This document shows, piece by piece, positions 1 through 4,256 of a DNA stretch of 9,118 nucleotides (position 1 is its first letter; every line of letters starts with the position of its first letter). Both the position numbers and the translations under genes were made by a program. Origin of the DNA: Desulfobacteraceae bacterium (GTDB taxonomy: Bacteria > Desulfobacterota > Desulfobacteria > Desulfobacterales > JAABRJ01). Under the pieces are notes generated by a model. It was not told the origin of the DNA. It did no database searches and saw only the letters and a program-made list of their open reading frames with translations. The stretch covers positions 1-9,118 of the forward strand of contig JAABRJ010000523.1 in the NCBI GenBank assembly GCA_011390985.1. The letters run 5' to 3'.

Positions 1-257
1 AAAACCCGGTCAAACTCCTGCAGGTTGGTTAGCAGGCGTTTTTCGTTGTCGATGTTGACGGCGTCGATGGCAACCGGTTGAGCCCCGGTGCTTGTCAGCT
101 GTGCCGCCATGCCGGTCGCGGGGGTTTCGCGTTGGAACTCTTCCACCAGGCTGTCCCATTGGCCGCAATCCGGGCATTTACCCATCCATTTGGGGGTTTG
201 GTGGCCGCATGTCTGGCATACAAAAACGGTTTTGATGTTCTTTTTGGTCATGGCCAT
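1..257 (-). CDS. radA: RadA/Sms DNA repair ATPase, N-terminal part, cut by window edge
   Basis: The visible 85 residues match the start of RadA (Sms), a RecA-like ATPase that drives branch migration during recombinational repair in the cytoplasm. The N-terminal zinc finger is complete: C14-x2-C17 and C28-x2-C31, with the family-typical stretch HQTPKWMGKCPDCGQWDSLV following the first pair. The segment INDNEKRL-type region just before the window edge (read here as NIDNEKRLLTNLQEFDRV) is the usual lead-in to the ATPase domain. The Walker motifs and C-terminal Lon-like domain lie outside the window. ATG codons at 257 and 251 are both possible starts. Neither has a strong Shine-Dalgarno, and I chose the first. 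The gene is transcribed leftward, divergent from mltB. Family assignment is secure from the finger and its context. Confidence 0.93.
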   Translation of the reverse strand, partial: MAMTKKNIKTVFVCQTCGHQTPKWMGKCPDCGQWDSLVEEFQRETPATGMAAQLTSTGAQPVAIDAVNIDNEKRLLTNLQEFDRV

Positions 258-605
258 CCCAAATGCAAAGAAGGGGTGAATTCAAATTAAATATCATAGC
301 ACGACCCCCCGCAGGGGCACAAGATGACCGGTTTGCGGAACGAAAATCTGTCTTTCGATCGGAAGGCCTTGAAAAATTTGACCCTTATCGTTATGATTCC
401 TTCTCATTTTGGGCGCTAGCGGGCCTGCCACGCCTGTGCCGTTGGCCGGGTGGCCGGCTGGCGTCGCCAACCCTGTTGCCGCTGGTGACGCCCTTGAGGC
501 CGCCATCTGTTTCGGTTATCCCGCCGTCATCGTATTTCGGGCACCCCCATATTGCGCCCGACCGTCGGATTAACATTCTACTATCGGCAGCATCCGGATA
601 AAATC
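258..605. other. Intergenic region between divergent radA and mltB
   Basis: This 348-bp spacer contains the radA promoter at its left end. I found no plus-strand promoter with both hexamers in good spacing ahead of mltB: a TTGACC at 378 has no proper -10. Short open frames here on both strands have no ribosome binding site and no recognisable motifs. I see no RNA gene. Confidence 0.6.
293..322 (-). promoter_or_regulatory. Probable sigma-70 promoter of radA (extended -10)
   Basis: On the minus strand a TGC-TATGAT extended -10 (hexamer at 293-298, TG at 300-301) lies 18 bp from a TTGTGC -35 element (317-322). Transcription would begin near 286, giving a leader of about 28 nt before the radA ATG at 257. 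The spacer contains a C4/G4 run. The call rests on consensus match and position only. Confidence 0.5.
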
Positions 606-1496
606 ATGATGAACTTTAAGGTGCGAAAGTACGGGATCCGCCGCTGTTACACAGCCTGCGCACTTTTGACGCTGGGCGTGATCGCCTGTCAGGGATCGGC
701 CTGGGGAAAAGAGGGGGTCGATTACTTTGGTCGGCTGGAAGCGCGGCTGGTCGCGGACGGTTTCGATGCAGAGCAGCTCCGGAAACTCTACGCTCGGCCC
801 GAGGTCACTTTTGAAACCCAAGGGCTGTCTCTGTTTTTCAGGCACCGCGAGGCCACCCTGGACTACGACCAGTTCTGCGCCCCGGATTCCATCGGCAAGG
901 CCCGCCTGTACCTGGCGCAGAATGAACCGGCCTTCTCCCGGGCGGAAGGCACCTATGGTGTGGACCGGGAGGTCATTACGGCCATTTTGCTGGTGGAGAG
1001 CCGGCTCGGCACGGTCAAGGGCCGGCGATCGGTGCTGAACGTTCTCTCCTCCATGGCGGCGCTCGCCGAATCCGACATACAGGAGATGCTGTGGTCTCAG
1101 ATTGCGGATTTCAGCACGCTGAGCCGAGCGGACTACAACAAGTGGGTGCAGCGGCGTTCCGACTGGGCCTACCGGGAACTCAAGGCGTTTATCACATACG
1201 CCGGGCGCGAACAGATCGACCCGGCAGCCGTGAACGGCTCCTATGCGGGGGCTTTGGGCTATGCCCAGTTCATGCCGACGAGCGTTCTCGCCTATGCCCG
1301 CGACGGCAATGCGGACGGCAAGATCGACCTGTTCGATCACCCCGATGCCATCGCCAGCATCGCCAATTACCTGAAAGCAGCCGGCTGGCATCCCAAGATC
1401 GACCGGGAAAAGGCCTCCAGGGTGATTTTCCAGTACAACCGCAGCGAGTATTATGTGAGCACGATTTTGAAGGTCGCCGATCTTTTGAAAGGGTAG
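606..1496 (+). CDS. mltB: MltB-like lytic murein transglycosylase (SLT family 3)
   Basis: The 296-residue product cleaves the MurNAc-GlcNAc bond of peptidoglycan non-hydrolytically, acting in the periplasm. The catalytic glutamate is E131 in AILLVESRLGTVKG, matching the glutamate motif of E. coli MltB. Further family marks are GYAQFMPTS (218-226), a calcium-loop-like DGNADGKIDLFD (233-244), SIANYLKAAGW (251-261) and a terminal YNRSEYYVSTIL. The N-terminus has basic residues, a hydrophobic run (about 17-27) and VIAC, which fits a lipobox with C28 as the lipidated residue. Cleavage by signal peptidase I after AWG is the alternative. I chose ATG 606 (ATG 609 is equivalent) because a TTG at 552 would put a polar tail before the signal peptide. 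The ribosome binding site is weak (GGA at 596-598). The next gene starts 2 bp after the stop, so the two are probably cotranscribed. Confidence 0.9.
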   Translation: MMNFKVRKYGIRRCYTACALLTLGVIACQGSAWGKEGVDYFGRLEARLVADGFDAEQLRKLYARPEVTFETQGLSLFFRHREATLDYDQFCAPDSIGKARLYLAQNEPAFSRAEGTYGVDREVITAILLVESRLGTVKGRRSVLNVLSSMAALAESDIQEMLWSQIADFSTLSRADYNKWVQRRSDWAYRELKAFITYAGREQIDPAAVNGSYAGALGYAQFMPTSVLAYARDGNADGKIDLFDHPDAIASIANYLKAAGWHPKIDREKASRVIFQYNRSEYYVSTILKVADLLKG

Positions 1497-1498
1497 GC

Positions 1499-1723
1499 AT
1501 GAATCTGAACACTGTTTTTTTCTGGATGGCCGTCGGTGCGGCGTTCTTTCTCATCACCTGTATCGCTGTGATCGACATCGCCTATAAAGATTTCGGCGGG
1601 ATCGAAAAAAAGGCCATTTGGGGTTTTGTCGCGATGGTGCCCTTCCTGGGGCCGCTCGTTTATTTCATCTTCGGCTATCGCAGGGGCCGCCGCCGCACCG
1701 GGGCTGACCAAAACCCAAATTAA
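1499..1723 (+). CDS. Small PLDc_N-type two-helix membrane protein
   Basis: This 74-residue protein has two hydrophobic helices, about residues 5-28 and 40-59, followed by an arginine-rich tail RRGRRR (61-66). The second helix, MVPFLGPLVYFIFG, fits the consensus of the phospholipase D nuclease N-terminal domain (PLDc_N), a membrane module also found as free-standing small proteins. No catalytic HKD motif is present, so no enzymatic role should be inferred. Its molecular function is not known to me. The start at 1499 lies 2 bp after the mltB stop, and AAAGGG (1488-1493) inside the mltB 3' end serves as its ribosome binding site. This indicates translational coupling with mltB. The same frame is open upstream to 1091, but that part is only mltB read in another frame. 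Confidence 0.8.
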   Translation: MNLNTVFFWMAVGAAFFLITCIAVIDIAYKDFGGIEKKAIWGFVAMVPFLGPLVYFIFGYRRGRRRTGADQNPN

Positions 1724-1726
1724 TGT

Positions 1727-1755
1727 TTGACAAACAAGGGGCTTTCCGATACTCC
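1727..1755 (+). promoter_or_regulatory. Possible promoter of tRNA-Glu
   Basis: A perfect TTGACA (1727-1732) is followed after 17 bp by TACTCC (1750-1755), which is a poor -10; GATACT (1748-1753) is a better hexamer at 15 bp spacing. Either would start transcription roughly 10-15 nt before the tRNA at 1775. The -35 begins 3 bp after the stop of the preceding gene. Confidence 0.4.
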
Positions 1756-1774
1756 AGCCTCTGAATATTTCCAT

Positions 1775-1850
1775 GGTCCCATCGTCTAGCGGTCTAGGAC
1801 GCCGGCCTCTCACGCCGGAAACAGGGGTTCGATTCCCCTTGGGATCACCA
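1775..1850 (+). tRNA. tRNA-Glu (anticodon CUC)
   Basis: The sequence folds as a full 76-nt cloverleaf. The acceptor GGTCCCA (1775-1781) pairs with TGGGATC (one G-U pair), with discriminator A and an encoded CCA at 1848-1850. The D-arm contains the CGTCTAGCGG-type segment typical of tRNA-Glu. The anticodon stem is CCGGC (1802-1806) with GCCGG (1814-1818), and the loop CTCTCAC places anticodon CTC at 1809-1811. The T-arm is AGGGG-TTCGATT-CCCCT. The arrangement closely resembles E. coli tRNA-Glu except for the CUC instead of UUC anticodon and A rather than G as discriminator. A strong terminator follows. Confidence 0.96.
1823..1850 (+). other. Possible attachment-site core in the tRNA-Glu 3' end
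   Basis: Elements with tyrosine recombinases commonly integrate in the 3' half of a tRNA gene, with the integrase gene next to the junction and reading toward the tRNA. The integrase remnant at 1810-2247 has exactly this placement and orientation, so the T-arm to CCA segment is the natural core. I see no second copy of it elsewhere in the window, so the other att site is either outside or lost. This is inference from position. Confidence 0.35.
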
Positions 1851-1882
1851 GCGATGTCAACAGGTTGAGACGATAACCTTTC

Positions 1883-1920
1883 GCCGTCTGTGGAGTTGCC
1901 GGCTCCACAGACGGCTTTTT
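1883..1920 (+). terminator. Intrinsic terminator of tRNA-Glu
   Basis: A perfect 13-bp stem (1883-1895 with 1903-1915, arms GCCGTCTGTGGAG and CTCCACAGACGGC) with a 7-nt loop is followed directly by five T, then ATTTT. The T-tract is only on the plus strand, so it serves the tRNA and not the opposing integrase remnant, whose frame runs through it. Confidence 0.93.
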
Positions 1921-2224
1921 ATTTTCAGACCCACCAACGGCTTTTTCTCGGCTTCGGGGAAGGGGGATGACTTCCGCTTCCCTGGACCGGGTAAGCTCCT
2001 CCAGCGCCGCTCGCACATCTTCAAGTTCGATGCTCCGCAAATAGCGACCGGTCGTATTGGCACGCTTGTGCCGAAGCACTGTCTGTAATATACCGATTTC
2101 ATCACCGAGCCCGACCAGTGTGAATGCCGTCAGATGACGGGTCGTATGAATCCCGAAGGGCTGGATTTTGGCTGTTACACACCTCTGACTACCTATGAGA
2201 CGCACGACAATGGCATCGAGGGTG

Positions 2225-2244
2225 GCGGCGGCAAAAACCGCCGC
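2225..2244. repeat. GC-rich 7-bp hairpin at the integrase breakpoint
   Basis: GCGGCGG (2225-2231) and CCGCCGC (2238-2244) form a perfect inverted repeat around a 6-nt A-rich loop. No T-tract follows on either strand, so it is not a standard terminator. It lies just where integrase homology ends and 46 bp before the hemerythrin start. Confidence 0.5.
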
Positions 2245-2289
2245 GTATTATGTCTGGGAGTTTGGGAGTAATAGAAAGGAGGGGGAAAC

Positions 2290-2829
2290 ATGCAAGCACG
2301 CGGTCCACTCATGATAGAGCATCGACTGATTGAACGGATGCTCTCGGTCATCAAAGGTGTCCTGGCGAAAATCGAATCGGAACACAAGCTAGATCCTGTA
2401 ATCGTCGATGCAGCAGTTGATTTCATCCGCATGTACGCCGATCGGACGCATCACGGGAAGGAGGAAGACATCCTTTTTCGAGAACTTGAGAATAAACCGC
2501 TGTCCCCCGAAGATCGGCGAATCATGAGGGAACTGATCGAGGACCACGTTTTTGGGCGCCGGACAACCCAAGCGCTTGTTGACGCCAACAATCGCTACCG
2601 GAATGCTGATGAGACGGCCTTGGCCGACATCGCCGATAACCTTCAAACTCTTGTCGGGTTCTACCCGAAACATATCGAGAAAGAGGACAAAGTGTTTTTC
2701 CCTTCAGTCAGGGGTTGCTTCACTGATGAAGAGGACCAGGCCATGCTGGCAGAGTTTTGGGAGTTCGATCGGAAGATAATTCACGAGAAGTACAAGTCGG
2801 TGGTTGAAGACCTGGAAGGTCGAAAATAA
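2290..2829 (+). CDS. Hemerythrin HHE-domain protein
   Basis: This 179-residue all-helical soluble protein carries the HHE cation-binding pattern of a four-helix-bundle di-iron protein. Probable ligands are H11 (helix 1), H54 and E58 in THHGKEED (helix 2), H86 in IEDHVFGRR (helix 3), and H128 and E132 in YPKHIEKEDKVFFP (helix 4). Such proteins bind O2 or react with NO or peroxide. In anaerobes they are often linked to oxygen sensing or defence, but the precise role here cannot be read from the sequence. The ATG at 2290 is preceded by a strong AAGGAGG (2276-2282) at 7-nt spacing. The gene stands alone between the integrase remnant and a convergent sulfite reductase. It could be element cargo or native. 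Confidence 0.9.
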   Translation: MQARGPLMIEHRLIERMLSVIKGVLAKIESEHKLDPVIVDAAVDFIRMYADRTHHGKEEDILFRELENKPLSPEDRRIMRELIEDHVFGRRTTQALVDANNRYRNADETALADIADNLQTLVGFYPKHIEKEDKVFFPSVRGCFTDEEDQAMLAEFWEFDRKIIHEKYKSVVEDLEGRK

Positions 2830-3146
2830 GTCCAATGGCGCTCAACAAGGCGCTCCAGGAACTATGGTGCCGCATCCTGCATAGTTGAACAAACAGGGCT
2901 TGGTTTACTCCGCAAATCAGGATCTTTTTGTGTTCGGGATCGCATGGAACCGGAGGGCCCCGGAAAATATAATTCACCAGCGTGCTTGTCTTTTTGCCCG
3001 TCGAATGCGGTAAATCCACCGCTGCGTATCCCGATATGCGCCGGCGGATGTGCCTTCCATGCGAACCAAAATCCGGCGCACTCCTGTGGAATTTTTGTTC
3101 CGGGGCCCTGATCCCGGCATCAACCGGGTGGTGATGCGCACCGGCC
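2830..3146. other. Intergenic region between convergent hemerythrin and sulfite reductase genes
   Basis: This 317-bp spacer separates two gene ends. I see no strong intrinsic terminator for either. A GCATCA/TGATGC hairpin (3117-3137, 9-nt loop) lies just after the reductase stop but has no T-tract. A direct repeat of GGCGCTC occurs at 2837 and 2849. An open minus-strand frame across it has no start signal or motifs. Confidence 0.5.
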
Positions 3147-3803
3147 TCAGGCGATGGCATCCCTGAAGGGGTCGAGGCCGATGCGATCGATCATTTTCCC
3201 GAGGCGCTCCCCTTTACTTGCATTTTCTTGATAAAACCCGACAATTTTGTCGACAACCCTCAACGCCGGATCATTTTCCAGACCCACTACCAGCTCTTGC
3301 GCGATCCGCGGGGCAGCGCCCACATTTCCGCCGATGACCACTTGCCATCCATCCTTTTTGCCGATCAATCCGACGTCGCGAACCCATGACTCGGCGCAGC
3401 TCAACTGGCATCCGGAAACGGCCATTTTGAATTTGCCGGGCAATTCCATCCCGTGATAGCGTTTGTCCAATTCCATCCCGATGCCCAGCGCATCCTGCTG
3501 ACCCAACCTGCAAAACGTTGTGCCGGGGCAGGACCGGACACTGCGGACGCAAAGCCCTACCGCCGCCCCTTTGTCCAGTTGCAGCTCTTGCCAGACCTGA
3601 TCGATGACCTCCTCCTCGAGCCCGATGATCGCGATCCGCGTGGCACCGGTGATCTTGATGGCCTGCGCGTGATATTTTTCGGAAACATCGGCGATCTTCC
3701 GCAGAAGCTCAGGCGTCACGAGGCCGCAAGGAATATGGGGGGCAATCGCGTATGTTTTTTTGTCGCGCTGCAGGATGGCGCCTTTTTCTCCTAGTTTTAA
3801 CAT
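3147..3803 (-). CDS. Assimilatory-type low-spin siroheme sulfite reductase
   Basis: This cytoplasmic enzyme family reduces sulfite with six electrons to sulfide using a coupled siroheme-[4Fe-4S] centre. The full cofactor motif is present: C92-x5-C98 (CPGTTFC) and C132-x3-C136 (CQLSC). The N-terminal ferredoxin-like half domain is also visible (IPCGLVTPELLRKIADV, 24-40, then ITGATRIAIIGL). At 218 residues it matches the length of the small monomeric enzyme described from Desulfovibrio vulgaris, and it has no extra ferredoxin domain as DsrA or DsrB would. ATG 3803 has a good GGAGGT (3809-3814) 5 nt upstream. The frame is open further to 3908, but that extension has no motifs or ribosome site. 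No partner reductase or siroheme gene is adjacent. Some family members act on nitrite, so the physiological substrate is not certain. Confidence 0.88.
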   Translation of the reverse strand: MLKLGEKGAILQRDKKTYAIAPHIPCGLVTPELLRKIADVSEKYHAQAIKITGATRIAIIGLEEEVIDQVWQELQLDKGAAVGLCVRSVRSCPGTTFCRLGQQDALGIGMELDKRYHGMELPGKFKMAVSGCQLSCAESWVRDVGLIGKKDGWQVVIGGNVGAAPRIAQELVVGLENDPALRVVDKIVGFYQENASKGERLGKMIDRIGLDPFRDAIA

Positions 3804-4256
3804 GTCTGACCTCCAGTGATCGATTAAATGGGCGCATTCGAAAAGCGTCCGGACGCGGCGCAGGACTTGAGCCTGAAGCCGCTGTGGCGCACAATCCGTT
3901 CGCTGCACCGCGCGCGCCGAATCTCGGGGCTATTACTGAACATATTGAAATTCGCATTTTCAACTTGATACATCTCGATTTTGTTGTCAAAGGCAAAACG
4001 CCAAAAATCGCCTTCTTTTCCGTTGTGCCGATTGAAAAACTATGGACCTCACCAGAGATGGGGGCGCACCCCCCGCGCTTCCCGGAGACGCAAAGGACGC
4101 CGCGCCCATTTGACACAAACCCCTTCCGAAGTGGTTTGAAAGTTTAAAAAAATTTCGATTTGGGATATGAAATGGAAGCTGACCGGGGGAATAGCCCGCT
4201 CGGGGTTTGGCCGCATGACGCGGAGGCCGACTTAAATCACTTCTTGTGAGAGCCCC
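3804..4256. other. Divergent intergenic region between sulfite reductase and sensor kinase
   Basis: This 453-bp spacer must carry promoters for both neighbours. I found a TTGAAA-N7-TTTCAA palindrome at 3945-3963 and a GGGGG-CGCA-CCCCC hairpin at 4060-4073. A perfect TTGACA on the plus strand (4110-4115) has no -10 at normal spacing. The stretch around 4135-4160 is AT-rich. No start site can be set confidently. Open frames on both strands here lack ribosome sites and protein motifs. Confidence 0.5.
3945..3963. promoter_or_regulatory. Palindrome that may be an operator
   Basis: TTGAAA (3945-3950) and TTTCAA (3958-3963) form a perfect 6-bp inverted repeat around 7 nt, about 140 bp upstream of the sulfite reductase start and 290 bp upstream of the kinase. 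The half-site resembles CRP/FNR-type TTGA/TCAA arms, but the arm spacing does not fit FNR (TTGA-N6-TCAA). The binding protein, if any, is unknown. Confidence 0.3.

Larger units (their letters stand above)
1810..2247 (-). pseudogene. Tyrosine recombinase (integrase) C-terminal remnant
   Basis: The frame encodes only the catalytic C-terminal end of a phage-type integrase. Visible are box II HTTRH, followed by LTAFTLVGLG, then LRHKRANTT with the third catalytic histidine, and the nucleophile tyrosine in TTGRYLRS. The core-binding domain and the box I arginine are missing: going upstream, homology fades around 2200 and the frame hits TAA at 2248-2250. A GTG at 2203-2205 could start translation but has no convincing ribosome binding site. 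After the tyrosine a charged, proline-containing tail continues through the tRNA terminator and into the tRNA gene, ending at TGA 1812-1810 inside the anticodon loop. The last residues, IPRGIEPLFPA, are simply the antisense tRNA. It is most likely an inactive relic of an element integrated at tRNA-Glu. Confidence 0.8.

Noticed and set aside
570..1391. Long minus-strand open frame (273 codons) opposite mltB
   Set aside because: It mirrors a gene with an identified catalytic motif and has low-complexity antisense-like composition and no start signal.
1091..1498. Upstream extension of the PLDc_N small protein frame
   Set aside because: It is mltB read in another frame; the true start at 1499 has its own ribosome site and directly precedes the first membrane helix.
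2837..2856. Phrase GGCGCTCAACAAGGCGCT, reminiscent of integron attC sites
   Set aside because: No matching core/inverse-core pair, no imperfect palindrome of attC size and no integron cassette arrangement; only a short direct repeat of GGCGCTC.
2871..2887. TGGTGCCGCATCCTGCA as a possible sigma-54 promoter
   Set aside because: The GG to GC spacing is one base too long, and no gene follows downstream on that strand.
2720..3160. Minus-strand frame spanning the hemerythrin end and the following spacer
   Set aside because: No ribosome site or recognisable motif, and it overlaps the hemerythrin C-terminus and the reductase end.
3804..3908. N-terminal extension of the sulfite reductase
   Set aside because: ATG 3803 has a strong ribosome site and gives the family length of 218 residues; the extension has no homologous features.
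4087..4095. GACGCAAAG (also at 3546-3554), as found in c-di-GMP-I riboswitches
   Set aside because: The surrounding conserved GCCTCCGGCC segment and paired helices are absent, and one of the copies lies inside the sulfite reductase gene.
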